Source: JANNYA01 sp031422315
GTDB lineage: Bacteria; Pseudomonadota; Gammaproteobacteria; Xanthomonadales; SZUA-5
NCBI GenBank assembly: GCA_031422315.1
Contig: JANOQN010000053.1
Coordinates: forward strand, 124,001 to 188,000
DNA length: 64,000 nt
Direction: 5' to 3'
Shown: positions 41,390 through 51,600 of the stretch, in pieces
How positions within the stretch are numbered: the stretch's first letter is position 1
How the letters are laid out: each line of letters begins with the position of its first letter
Notes under the pieces: generated by a model
Told to the model about the DNA's origin: nothing
The model's input: only the letters and a program-made list of their open reading frames with translations
The model's database searches: none
Made by a program: the position numbers and the translations under genes

Positions 41390-43577
41390 GCACGGGCAGT
41401 TTGATTTTTTCGCGTCCTGCCCGAAAGGTTTGGAATATCTATTAAAAGATGAGCTGCACGCGCTAGGGCTATCCGATGCGCATGAAGCGATGGCGGGTGC
41501 GCACTTCAAAGGCACTTTAATGGATGGCGTGCGTGCGTGCATGCATTCGCGGCTGGCATCGCGCGTGCTACACGTGCTGAGCCGATTTGCCCTACCCGAT
41601 GCCGACACTTTATATGAGCGCGCATTTGCGCTGCCCTGGGAAAGCCTCATCAAGCCCGGACTTGCGATTGCGGTAGATGTCAGCGGCTCTGCGCCCGGTT
41701 TTAATAACACGCAGTTCGCTGCGTACCGGGTAAAAGACGCCATATGTGATCGCATGAAGGCGCACGGCATTGAGCGCCCGAATGTCGATCTGGAAGATCC
41801 AGACGTGCGATTACGCGTGCATCTGCACCCCCGCGACTCCGCGCTCATGTGGGATTTGGCGAGTTCACCGCTGCACGAGCGTGGCTTTCGTTTGGCGCAA
41901 GGCGAAGCGCCGATCAAGGAAAATTTAGCCGCTGCTATGTTGATCCGCGCTGGCTGGCCGTCGTTGGCAAAGGCGGGCAAAGCATTGATTGACCCGATGT
42001 GCGGCGCGGGTACGATTTTGATGGAAGCGGTCATGATTGCGGCTGACATTGCACCCGGCTTGCGGCGCGCTGAGTTGGCGCAGTTCGGTTTTTTCAAGCA
42101 TCCGAAGTTCGAGTTGGCACAGTTTGAAATCGCGCTTGCTGCAGCCCAATTGCGCGCAAAAACCGGCCTGCAAGCGCTGGGTTTAAGTCAACGATTTTTT
42201 GGCTATGACCTAAGCTCAGTCATGATCGGTCAAGCCAAGAAAAATCTGGCACACGCTGGGTTTGCTGGATTCGTGCAGCTCAATGCTTTGAGCGTCGAAT
42301 ACGTTGTTCGCCCAGCCGCGCTCGGTGCCGTTACACCGCCCGAATTTGCGGGTTTGGTCATCAGCAATCCGCCCTATGGCGAGCGCATTGGCACGCCGGA
42401 AAAACTGGTTATGCTGTATCGTCAGTTTGGGCACGTGCTCAATACGCAGTTCCCAGATTGCAAAGCCGCTGCAATTAGCTCTGAACGCACGCTGCTCGAT
42501 GCGGTGCAGCTACCGGTACAAAAACGCTATCAGCTTAAAAACGGCGCGCTTGATTGTGAGCTGGCCATCTTTGACACCGCGCGCGCCCCGAAACCGCGCG
42601 GCCCGGCCAGCGCCGATGCCGAAACACTGGACATGCTGAGCCGAAGATTGGATAAAAATTTGCGCCGATTAAAAAGCTATCTTTCCCAAGCAAACACCCA
42701 GTGCTATCGGGTTTACGATGCCGATCTGCCGGATTACAGCGCCGCGATTGATTGCTACGGTGATTGGCTGCACATCCAGGAATATCAGGCACCTAAGGAA
42801 ATTCCCGATCATATTGCCGAGAAGCGTCTACATGCGCTAGTGCAGGCGGCTTGTCAGGTATTTGAGTGCCCTCCCGAGCGCTTAAGCCTGAAGCAGCGCC
42901 GCCGCGATAAAGGCGGCAGCCAATATGGGCGCAGCCACCGATTCGGCGAACAGCGCACCGATCCGGCAAATTTCTTTGAGGTTAGCGAAGGCAGACATAA
43001 GTTCATCGTCAACCTGCGCGACTACCTCGATACCGGCCTATTCTTAGATAGTCGCATGCTCCGGCACCGCATCGAAAAATCCGCTCACGGCAAGCGATTC
43101 TTAAACCTGTTTTGTTACACCGGCAGCGCTAGTGTTTACGCCGCCGCCGGTGGCGCAATTGAGACGGTCAGCGTCGATCTATCACCGACCTATTTGGACT
43201 GGGCCGAACGCAATTTCAGCCTCAATGATATGGATCCAGAAAAGCACGAAACCATTCAAGCGGACAGCTTTGAGTTCCTCGAAAATTCCAGCGCGCAGTT
43301 TGATTTGATCTACCTCGACCCGCCGACCTTTAGTAACTCTAAACGCACGGATCGGGTGCTGGATCTGGAAACCGACCACGTCGAACTCATCGATAAAACC
43401 ATGCAGCGGCTCAGTGCTAGCGGCGAACTTATTTTCGTGACCAACGCGAAAAAGCTCAAGCTTGCCCCGGCGCTAGCGGAGCGCTACAGCATTCACGACA
43501 TCAGCCAAAAAACCCTGCCGCCCGATTATGAGCGGCATGCGGATATCCATCGGGCTTGGAGTTTGAGGAGGCGGTAA
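41379..43577 (+). CDS. rlmL: Bifunctional 23S rRNA (G2445-N2)/(G2069-N7)-methyltransferase
   Basis: Fused enzyme RlmKL, 732 residues, that methylates G2445 and G2069 of 23S rRNA. The N-terminal part has a THUMP domain (FFASCPKGLEYLLKDELHALG core FASCPKGLEYLLKDEL) and the N2-methyltransferase site with LIDPMCGAGTILMEA and SNPPYGER. The C-terminal half is the RlmK domain, with FLNLFCYTGSASVYAA and IYLDPPTFSNSKR. The ATG at 41379 gives MRTEHGQFDFFASCPKG; the earlier ATG at 41358 lies inside the hydrolase gene. Both catalytic motifs are intact. It is the last core gene before the BREX island. Confidence 0.95.
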   Translation: MRTEHGQFDFFASCPKGLEYLLKDELHALGLSDAHEAMAGAHFKGTLMDGVRACMHSRLASRVLHVLSRFALPDADTLYERAFALPWESLIKPGLAIAVDVSGSAPGFNNTQFAAYRVKDAICDRMKAHGIERPNVDLEDPDVRLRVHLHPRDSALMWDLASSPLHERGFRLAQGEAPIKENLAAAMLIRAGWPSLAKAGKALIDPMCGAGTILMEAVMIAADIAPGLRRAELAQFGFFKHPKFELAQFEIALAAAQLRAKTGLQALGLSQRFFGYDLSSVMIGQAKKNLAHAGFAGFVQLNALSVEYVVRPAALGAVTPPEFAGLVISNPPYGERIGTPEKLVMLYRQFGHVLNTQFPDCKAAAISSERTLLDAVQLPVQKRYQLKNGALDCELAIFDTARAPKPRGPASADAETLDMLSRRLDKNLRRLKSYLSQANTQCYRVYDADLPDYSAAIDCYGDWLHIQEYQAPKEIPDHIAEKRLHALVQAACQVFECPPERLSLKQRRRDKGGSQYGRSHRFGEQRTDPANFFEVSEGRHKFIVNLRDYLDTGLFLDSRMLRHRIEKSAHGKRFLNLFCYTGSASVYAAAGGAIETVSVDLSPTYLDWAERNFSLNDMDPEKHETIQADSFEFLENSSAQFDLIYLDPPTFSNSKRTDRVLDLETDHVELIDKTMQRLSASGELIFVTNAKKLKLAPALAERYSIHDISQKTLPPDYERHADIHRAWSLRRR

Positions 43578-43823
43578 CAATCGCTATTCAATCTCTCAAT
43601 TAAAAAACGACGCTCGAGTTACGGAGCTTTTGTTCCCGATTTACCAGGTTGCAGTGCCGTCGATGAAACTGCTGAGACCGAAGTCGTTTCGTTAATCCAA
43701 GCAGCCGATCAATTTCACCTGGAAGATTACAAGGCGAAAGCCAATCCACACTTCATTCTGATCAACACGAACACCTGTCGAATGATAAAGCGCGGCGAAG
43801 GCCATAAAAATTCCGTAAGCTAA
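43578..43823 (+). pseudogene. HicB antitoxin remnant
   Basis: The gap 43578-43880 between rlmL and brxA contains the frame SSYGAFVPDLPGCSAVDETAETEVVSLIQAADQFHLEDY, shown here by its key blocks YGAFVPDLPGC and IQAADQFHLEDY (about 43614-43740). These match the HicB antitoxin partial RNase H fold. There is no start codon, since TAA closes the frame at 43575, and after the HicB core the sequence runs into unrelated residues (NPHFILINTNTC) before TAA at 43821. No hicA toxin gene is beside it. It is a truncated relic of a toxin-antitoxin pair at the edge of the BREX island. Confidence 0.75.
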
Positions 43824-43880
43824 TGGCTCTCGCCTTTATCAAATGTAGGCGTTCACTACCGCCTGCACGGAAAATTTATC

Positions 43881-44714
43881 TTGCTTTCAACTTTACAAAT
43901 CATTAATGCGGGCTCTTTGAGCGAAAATGCAATCATCGCTTTCCCGTCTGAATCGGTATTTCTAGAAGCATTTGGATTGAAATTCTCAGATGGTGGTCCC
44001 CACATTAGCCGGACCATCATGTTGGCCGAACTGAAAACCGTCCTAACTGAGGTTCCAGTTGGTTCAAACCCTTCGGCCTACCGAGAGGCGATTCTGGAGC
44101 GAAATGTTCTTGATAAGTCCACCGATAGCACCCGAAAGGAGTCGCTACGTCGTCTTCGTGAACTCTATGCCCTTGATGGGGGAACACCACTTTTTGCAAT
44201 GCTGCGCAAGCTACATTCCATTGATCCAACCAGCTTACCTCTACTCGCACTTCAAGTGACATGGGCACGCGATCCACTCTTTAGGGCAACAACTGCACCA
44301 GTCCTTGCGGCATCAGAAGGAAATCGAGTTGAGACTACCCGCTTGGCGCAATCGTTGGAAGCAACATATGGAGCGCAGTACTCAGCATTGAGCCGAAATC
44401 AGACAGCGCGCCATGCGGCGTCTTCTTGGACGCAAGCAGGCTATCTTTTCGGTCGTGCAAAAAAGACGCGAATGCGCACCGAACCCACTCCTGCATCTGT
44501 GGCTATGGCGTTGGCGATTGGAAATGTTGCGGGTTATTTTGGCACCGCAGTCTTCTCAAACCCCTGGTGCCAGTTGCTCGACATAGGCGCCGACCGAGCG
44601 AGAAGATTGGGCCAGGACGCCCATAAAGTCGGCCTACTAAACCTCCGCGCTATTGGCGATGTTGTTGAGTTGAGCTTTCCATTATTTGCCGATATTCAGG
44701 GTTTTACCTCGTGA
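43881..44714 (+). CDS. brxA: BREX protein BrxA (DUF1819-like)
   Basis: First gene of the BREX operon, 277 residues from a TTG start. BrxA proteins are small helical proteins reported to bind DNA; their part in defence is not settled. The pattern SLRRLRELYALDGGTPLFAML, then PLLALQVTWARDPLFRATTAPVLAA (core LLALQVTWARDPLFR) and the terminal winged-helix-like LSRNQTARHAASSWTQAGYL (core RHAASSWTQAGYL) fit DUF1819. Typical BrxA is nearer 200 residues, so the N-terminal part is longer than usual; an ATG at 44019 would give 231 residues but drop the INAGSLSEN segment, which resembles the usual start. The stop overlaps brxB (GTGA). Confidence 0.8.
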   Translation: MLSTLQIINAGSLSENAIIAFPSESVFLEAFGLKFSDGGPHISRTIMLAELKTVLTEVPVGSNPSAYREAILERNVLDKSTDSTRKESLRRLRELYALDGGTPLFAMLRKLHSIDPTSLPLLALQVTWARDPLFRATTAPVLAASEGNRVETTRLAQSLEATYGAQYSALSRNQTARHAASSWTQAGYLFGRAKKTRMRTEPTPASVAMALAIGNVAGYFGTAVFSNPWCQLLDIGADRARRLGQDAHKVGLLNLRAIGDVVELSFPLFADIQGFTS

Positions 44715-45268
44715 ATTCTATTGATCGTTTACTGGTCAACTATGTGTGCCAATTGCGTTTGCCTTGGGCGCCGAACCTAGCGGGTAAACAACGCGTTTGG
44801 TTTGCAGTCTATCCGCCGAATGAAGAGCGACGGGTTAGGGCGCACGTTCAGAAGTTTGAAACGACAACATTGGAAACTCAGCACGGCTGGTCGGTAGTCG
44901 ACTTGACCAACGTGTTTCCGGATTGGCTCGCCGGCTACGAGTATCGAGAAGCGATTTTTAAAGAACCTGAGTTCTTCAGTGCTAATACTGAGCTAGAAGA
45001 CCTCGCAGTCGCGCGTGTGCGCGCCGCGTGTACGAATGAGGACATTGATGCCTCCAGCGTTGTCGCAATTGTTGGGCTCGCGAGTTTGTTTGATTTTATC
45101 CGAGTATCAAATTTGATAGACCGCGTTGAAGACACTATCCGTGGCCGCCTGTTGGTGCTATTTCCGGGTGAATATATGGGGAATGTTTATCGTTTTATGG
45201 ACGCGCGCGAGGGCTTTAACTACATGGCTGTTCCCATTACCACCACCGAGAGCTTTATCAGCCCATGA
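44711..45268 (+). CDS. brxB: BREX protein BrxB (DUF1788)
   Basis: A 185-residue protein with the DUF1788 signature near the C-terminus: GRLLVLFPGEYMGNVYRFMDAREGFNYMAVPI, shown by its core LVLFPGEYMGNVYRFMD. BrxB is needed in type I BREX and probably assembles with BrxC and PglX/PglZ. The start is GTG at 44711, overlapping the brxA stop by 4 bases; its own stop overlaps brxC by 4 bases (ATGA). No catalytic motif is recognised, as usual for the family. Confidence 0.9.
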   Translation: MNSIDRLLVNYVCQLRLPWAPNLAGKQRVWFAVYPPNEERRVRAHVQKFETTTLETQHGWSVVDLTNVFPDWLAGYEYREAIFKEPEFFSANTELEDLAVARVRAACTNEDIDASSVVAIVGLASLFDFIRVSNLIDRVEDTIRGRLLVLFPGEYMGNVYRFMDAREGFNYMAVPITTTESFISP

Positions 45269-48200
45269 GCAACCGTAGCCTTTACTTCCGCGATCCAACA
45301 ACGCATGAGATGCTCAATAATGGCGTTTCCAAGGTTTCTGAACTTGGCGATGACGCAACTCAGATCAAAACGCTGCGCTTCGAGCTTCAGAACTTCGTCT
45401 GCGACGGCGAATATGCGCGCGGCATGGCGCGGATTTTAGGCGCCTATTTAAATGGACTTGGTCAGCGGGAGCAAAAGGCCGTTTGGGTTAGCGGCTTCTT
45501 TGGTAGCGGTAAGTCGCACCTCGTCAAAGTGTTGCGCTATTTGTGGGAAGACTACAAATTTATTGACGGCGCCACCGCGCGCGCGCTAGTCACTTTGCCC
45601 GCCGAGATCTCTGATTTGTTAGCCGAGGTGAGTACACGCAGCAAGCCCTTAGGCGGGATGCGCGCAGCAGCAGGCACGCTCGGTGCAGGTTCTATGGAAA
45701 ACGTCCGGCTTGCCTTTATGCAACTGATATTGCGTGCGGCATTGTTGCCCGAGAACCTTGCGCAGGCGCAATTTATCCTGTGGCTGCGATCTTCTGGCTT
45801 GGAAGCTAAAGTTGAGCTGGCGCTCAAGCAACAAAATCGTGTTCTTTTAACCGAAGTGCGAAGCCTGAAGCTCTCGGTGCCCTTGGCTGATGCACTGGTT
45901 GCGGCTGAGCCCAAATACAGCAACGCCGCCAACGCGCAAGCGGCAATCCGTGACCAGTTCAAAGACAACAATTCGCCCACGATTGATGACGCTCTTGACG
46001 TGCTCAAGCAAATTTTTGGCAAAAATGGCCAGCTTCCCTGCACGCTCTTGGTTGTCGATGAGATCCAGCAGTTCATCGGTGAAAAGATATTACGAGCAAA
46101 CGATGTTCAGGAAATTGTCGAGCACTGCTGCACCGATCTTGCCAGCCGCTTGCTATTTGTCGGCACTGGGCAGTCGGCTTTAAACAATACGCCCGGCCTG
46201 CAGCGTTTGCAGGCGCGCTTTACTGTGCCGGTACAACTCAAAGATACGGATGTAGAAAGCGTCATTCGACAGACGGTTTTGCGCAAAAAGCCAGAGCAAG
46301 AAGCCACCATTACAGCGGCCATGAATGCGAATCAGGGCGAACTAGCGCGGCATCTGCAAAATACCCGGCTAGCGGCGACCCAGGCCGACAATGAATTTTT
46401 TGTCGCCGACTACCCCTTGCTGCCAACCCGTCGGCGTTTTTGGGAAAAAGTGCTTCGCAATACCGACAATTCCGGCACCAAAGCGCAACTTCGCTCGCAG
46501 CTGCAGATTGTTTTTGAGGCGACTAAGCAGAGCGCTTCCGCTCCGGTCGGCACGGTGGTTGCCACGGATTTCCTATACGACCAAATCTCAACTGATCTGC
46601 TCAATTCCGGCGAGCTGGAAAAAGAGTACGACGAAATCATCCGCAAACAGCGTGACGGCACGCCAGAGGGTGCTCTGCGTTCCAGCATTTGCGCACTAAT
46701 TTTCCTGACTGGCAAACTGCCGCGCACGCCTGGGGCAGACGACGGCGTGCGCGCAAACGCGGAAACGCTGGTGGATTTGCTGATTACTGATCTTAAACAT
46801 GACCGCCCCAAGCTCGAACAGTTGGTCCCCAAACTGCTCAATGCCCTGGCAGACGGTGGTCACCTGATGGCGGTGGAATCTGAGTACCGTTTGCAAACCC
46901 GCGAGGGCGTAGCCTGGACACAGGATTACAATCGCCGCCGCACCGCCGCACTCAGTGACGACCAACGCATCAGTTCGCGCCGAGCTGAACTATTGCGTGA
47001 TGCCACCAAACTAGCGCTCAAACCCGTGGCTTGGCAATTAGGCGCATCTGCAGATAAACGCCGGCCAATCCTTGAGCTTTCGTCGTCTCGACCAAGTTCC
47101 AGCAGCGAAGAGGTTACGCTCTGGCTGCGCGATGGCTGGAACGACGATGAAACTTCAGTGCGTAACGATGCGCGCGCAGCTGGAGTTGACAGCCCCATGT
47201 TGTTTGGCTTTCTACCACGGCTGCATCATGAAGAGCTAAAGCAAGCTATTGCCTCACATATCGCAGCTCAGGAAACACTCGATGCCCGTGGCCCAGCACC
47301 TAACTCCGAAGCTGTCGAAGCGCGCAAGGCAATCGAGACGCATCTTGAGATTGCCCGACATCGAATCCAGCAGCTGCTCGGCAACATTGTTGGCGCTGCC
47401 AAAGTTTGTCTAGGCGGTGGTCAGGAAGCGAATGGCGTTGAGCTGGCAGACAAAGTGCAAGAGTCAGGTGAAAGCGCGCTCGTACGGCTGTTTCCACGAT
47501 TTTCTGAGGCGGATCATGCGAACTGGGGGCAGGTTGTGAGTCGTGCGCGCGGTGGCGATGTGGGTGCGTTGGCGCAGGTCGGTTATCCGGGCAACCCTAT
47601 CCAACACCCCGTTTGTCGTGCCTTGCTTGAGTTCATCGGCGCGGGCAAAAAGGGCAAAGACTTGCGTGATCAGTTTAAAGCCGCGCCCTTTGGTTGGCCG
47701 CAGGACGCCATTGATGGTGCGTTGTTTGTCATGCTGGTCGCGGGCAATCTACGTGCTACCAATAACGGCCAGCCAGCGCTGGCATCTTTGCCGCAAAACC
47801 AAATCGGTGTTGCGAGCTTTTACGTGGACGTGCCGCCGCTGGATGTGAAGCAGCGGCTTGATTTGAAAGCGCTGTTTCAGAAGGTCAGCGTTAGCACCCA
47901 AAACGGCAAAGAGTCGGACGCCGCTGTCGAGTTCCTCAACAAGCTACTTGCCATGGCCGAAGCTGCAGGCGGTGCTGCACCAAGCCCGGCCGCGCCTGAC
48001 ACGCGTGACGTGCGCGCGCTGCAAATGCTCAATGGCAACGCGCAGCTACTGAGTATTCACGAGCAAAAAGACGACTTAGCTGCCAAAGCGGTGGCCTGGA
48101 AAAAGTGTGCTGATGCGATCAGCAAGCGTTGGCCGGCATGGGAACGTTTGCAAAACTTCCAGAGTTTTGCGGTTGGCTTAGCGCAAGCCGATGAGTGCGC

Positions 48201-48699
48201 GGACTCAATCGCTGCCATCGTCAGCGGCCGCAGTTTGTTGAGTGAACCTGACCCGGTTCCAGAATTGACCAAGCAGCTTACGAGCGCCTTGCGTGATTCC
48301 ATAGGTAAGTTACAAGATGAACTCGCGCAGGCGTTTGCTGTGGGCGCGGCAAGGCTAAGCGCTGCATCAGTATGGAAAAGTCTGACTGATGAACAGCGCG
48401 CTGCTGTTGAAGTTGGGAGCCATCTTGCAGCGCCGCCTAAAGCGGCAATTGGCACGGACGACGAAATTCTGGAGGCCCTGCGCGCCCGCACGTTGACTGA
48501 CCGGCGTAATTTGCTGGATGCCGTGCCGCAACGCTTTGCCCGTGCGCTGGAAGAAGCGAACAAACTCGCCACGCCGGAAGCGGTGCGCTGTATTTTGCCC
48601 GGCGCCACGATTAAGACGTTACCCGAACTCGACGCCTGGATTGCAGGTGTAAGGCAACAAGTCGAAGCCAAGCTCAAAAATGGGCCCGTGATTTTATGA
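45265..48699 (+). CDS. brxC: BREX ATPase BrxC
   Basis: Large P-loop ATPase of 1144 residues (family DUF499-like/BrxC), a core BREX component. The Walker A motif GFFGSGKSHLV is at residues 77-87 and a Walker B-like segment LLVVDEIQQFIGE is near residue 258. It opens with LYFRDPTTHEMLNNGVSKV, the common N-terminus of BrxC proteins. The C-terminal half is helical with long charged stretches. Length is close to the ~1200 residues usual for type I. Overlaps at both ends (ATGA with brxB and with pglX) point to coupled translation. Confidence 0.94.
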   Translation: MSNRSLYFRDPTTHEMLNNGVSKVSELGDDATQIKTLRFELQNFVCDGEYARGMARILGAYLNGLGQREQKAVWVSGFFGSGKSHLVKVLRYLWEDYKFIDGATARALVTLPAEISDLLAEVSTRSKPLGGMRAAAGTLGAGSMENVRLAFMQLILRAALLPENLAQAQFILWLRSSGLEAKVELALKQQNRVLLTEVRSLKLSVPLADALVAAEPKYSNAANAQAAIRDQFKDNNSPTIDDALDVLKQIFGKNGQLPCTLLVVDEIQQFIGEKILRANDVQEIVEHCCTDLASRLLFVGTGQSALNNTPGLQRLQARFTVPVQLKDTDVESVIRQTVLRKKPEQEATITAAMNANQGELARHLQNTRLAATQADNEFFVADYPLLPTRRRFWEKVLRNTDNSGTKAQLRSQLQIVFEATKQSASAPVGTVVATDFLYDQISTDLLNSGELEKEYDEIIRKQRDGTPEGALRSSICALIFLTGKLPRTPGADDGVRANAETLVDLLITDLKHDRPKLEQLVPKLLNALADGGHLMAVESEYRLQTREGVAWTQDYNRRRTAALSDDQRISSRRAELLRDATKLALKPVAWQLGASADKRRPILELSSSRPSSSSEEVTLWLRDGWNDDETSVRNDARAAGVDSPMLFGFLPRLHHEELKQAIASHIAAQETLDARGPAPNSEAVEARKAIETHLEIARHRIQQLLGNIVGAAKVCLGGGQEANGVELADKVQESGESALVRLFPRFSEADHANWGQVVSRARGGDVGALAQVGYPGNPIQHPVCRALLEFIGAGKKGKDLRDQFKAAPFGWPQDAIDGALFVMLVAGNLRATNNGQPALASLPQNQIGVASFYVDVPPLDVKQRLDLKALFQKVSVSTQNGKESDAAVEFLNKLLAMAEAAGGAAPSPAAPDTRDVRALQMLNGNAQLLSIHEQKDDLAAKAVAWKKCADAISKRWPAWERLQNFQSFAVGLAQADECADSIAAIVSGRSLLSEPDPVPELTKQLTSALRDSIGKLQDELAQAFAVGAARLSAASVWKSLTDEQRAAVEVGSHLAAPPKAAIGTDDEILEALRARTLTDRRNLLDAVPQRFARALEEANKLATPEAVRCILPGATIKTLPELDAWIAGVRQQVEAKLKNGPVIL

Positions 48700-51600
48700 G
48701 CAGCCTGACCAAGCTGCTGCGTAATCAACTAGATAGTGCTGTGAAGCAAGCCCGCAAACTTTCCGAAGCGGGTGCGCGCCATGCGCTCGAAGCACTGGCG
48801 GTGCACGAGTCTGACCCTTATCCACACATGGATGCCACGTTGCGTAACCTGCGGCTGCAACTGCGAGCGCAAGCGAAGCAGTTGGGGGATACGGAAAGCC
48901 GCAGCAGGGCGGGCACCTACGAAATTAAGCACCTTGCTGAAAAGCTGGCTTATGACCAATGGCACCGCTTGCTGTTTGCGCGTTACCTACTGGAAAACAA
49001 TCTACTGATTTCACCAGAGCACGAAGTGGCCGTCTCACTGCACGATTGCGAAGAGCTGGCTGCATCAGAAGGACTGAAAGACGCCTGGGCAGTTGCTGCG
49101 CGTTTCGCGGCCAAGGAGCTGCCCGAAATCTTCCGCGCGGACGATCCTGCAGGCGCGGTAGAGCTGTCAGTGAATGACCGCAAGCCGCTTATTGCGTTGG
49201 TTACTGGGTTGGCCGTAGAAGTATTCACCGCTAGCGACAGCCTAGGCTGGTGCTACCAGTTTTGGCAGGCCGAGCGCAAGCAAGAAGTGAACGACGCGGG
49301 CAACAAAATCGGTGCAGATGAACTGCCTGCGGTCACGCAACTGTTCACCGAGGATTACATGGTGGACTTCCTGCTGGATAACACGCTCGGTGCATGGTAC
49401 GCCGGAAAAGTGCTTGCTGTGAATCCCAAGCTGGCTGAAAGCACCCAGAGTGAAGTCGAACTGCGGCAGGCCGCAGCACTACCGGGTTGCCCATGGAATT
49501 ATCTGCGCTTTATCAAGAGCGACGATGGCAAATGGACGCCCGCCGCGGGCACGTTCGGCGGCTGGCCAAAAGCCGCGAAAGAACTAAAATGCCTCGACCC
49601 ATGCATGGGCAGCGGGCATTTTGTGGTGGCGATGTTCGAGCGGCTGGTGGCCTTGCGTCTATCCGAGGAAGCGCTGGATGAAACTGCGGCCGTCTCAGCT
49701 GTTATTGCTGAAAATCTATTCGGCTTAGAAATCGATCCACGCTGCACCCAAATTGCCGCGTTCAATTTAGCGCTAACAGCATGGAAACGTGTCGGGCATT
49801 GCTCGCTGCCGCCGATGAATTTGGCCTGTTCCGGGCTCGCGCCGCGCGCAAAAAAGGCAGATTGGTTAGCGCTTGCGGGCAACAACCTTCGCCTAATGCA
49901 GGGTATGGAACGGCTGTACGCACTTTTCAATGACGCGCCGGTTTTAGGCTGCCTGATCAATCCGCGCTTGAGCATTGATGATTTGTATGTCGCTGATTAT
50001 CAGGAGTTGCAGCCACTATTGCAGCAAGCGATGGCGCAGGAGGCGACCGATGATGTAGCGCATGAGATGGCGGTGACGGCGCGCGGCCTAGCTAAGGCGG
50101 CGGAAGTTCTCGCCGGCCGGTTCACGCTCGTCGCCACCAACGTGCCTTACCTCGGACGCGGTAAGCAGGATGAGGTGCTTCAAGATTACTGTGAGCGAGT
50201 TTATCCAGATTCAAAAGCTGACCTAGCAACATGTTTCATCGAACGTTGCCTTGAGTTCAGCTCTTCTAGGGGCAGCGTATCCCTTGTTACGCCCCAAAAT
50301 TGGTTGTTCTTGGGGACGTACAAGCATCTAAGAAAGCAGCTTTTGCGACAAACTAGTTGGGATTTGATAACCAGATTAGGAGTGAGGGGATTTCAGACCC
50401 CAATGTATGATTTCAATGTGATGTTGCTGATCTGCACCAGAGCAGCTGTTCAGAGCGGTCATTCTTTTTGCGGCCTTGATGTTGGGGATAGATTAACCCC
50501 TAAACTCAAGTCTATTGGGCTTAGAGAGGTCGCGATAAGAGGCATCAATCAAGATCAGCAGACCGAAAATCCAGACTCACGCATTAGCTTCGAAGAACAT
50601 TTTGGTGGCAAGTTGCTAAATGTATACGCGTCCACTGGCACGGGAATGCAGACTTTTGACCTGCCCAGATTCGTCTTAAAGCATTGGGAGATTCAAGAGT
50701 TTGCCGATACTTGGATGCCGTCACAATCCACAGTTGAGGAATCCAGACACTTCGGAGGATTGAGCGATGCGGTTAGGTGGGAGGATGGGCGAGGTGCTTT
50801 GTTCCGCCTTATGGAAGACTTAGCTGCCCAAGGCTACAGTAGCGGAATTTGGCGCGCGGGTTCACAGTTCTGGGGAAAGCTAGGTGTCTTGGTTAGTCTG
50901 ATGGGAGACTTGCCGGTAACTTTTTATCTCGGCACGCCGTTCAATCAGAACACCGGCGTTCTTATTCCCAGCGATGGGGAAACCCTTATGGCCATTTGGT
51001 GCTTCTGCCAATCGGGTCAGATGGGGCGTCAAGTTCGGGCTATTGATCAGTCGTTGAAAGTAACCAATGCGACTGTGGGGAAGATCCCCTTCGAATTGGC
51101 GCACTGGCAAAAGGTGGCGGCGGAGAAATATCCCCATGGATTGCCGAAGCCGTTTTCCAACGACCCGACGCAATGGCTGTTCAATGGCCACCCTGCCGGT
51201 TCAGACCAGCCCTTGCACGTGGCCGTAGCGCGCTTGCTCGGCTACAAGTGGCCGCGTCAGACCGGTTCAAGTTTTCCCGATTGCCCGGCGCTTAGTCCTG
51301 ATGGTCTGGAAAAGCTGGCGGATGACGATGGCATCGTGCCTATCAGCCCCACTAAAGGTGAAGGCCCGGCCGCTGAACGCCTGCGCGAACTACTCGCGCG
51401 TGCTTTTGGCGCGGATTGGAATGCCACTCGGCAGGAAGAATTGCTCGCCCAGGTGGATTACGCGGGCGCTTCGCTAGAAGACTGGTTGCGTAACGGTTTT
51501 TTCGAGCAGCATTGCGCGCTGTTCCAGCATCGCCCCTTCATCTGGGACGGGCTTAAGAACGGTTTCAGCGCGCTGGTGAATTATCATCGCCTGGATCACG

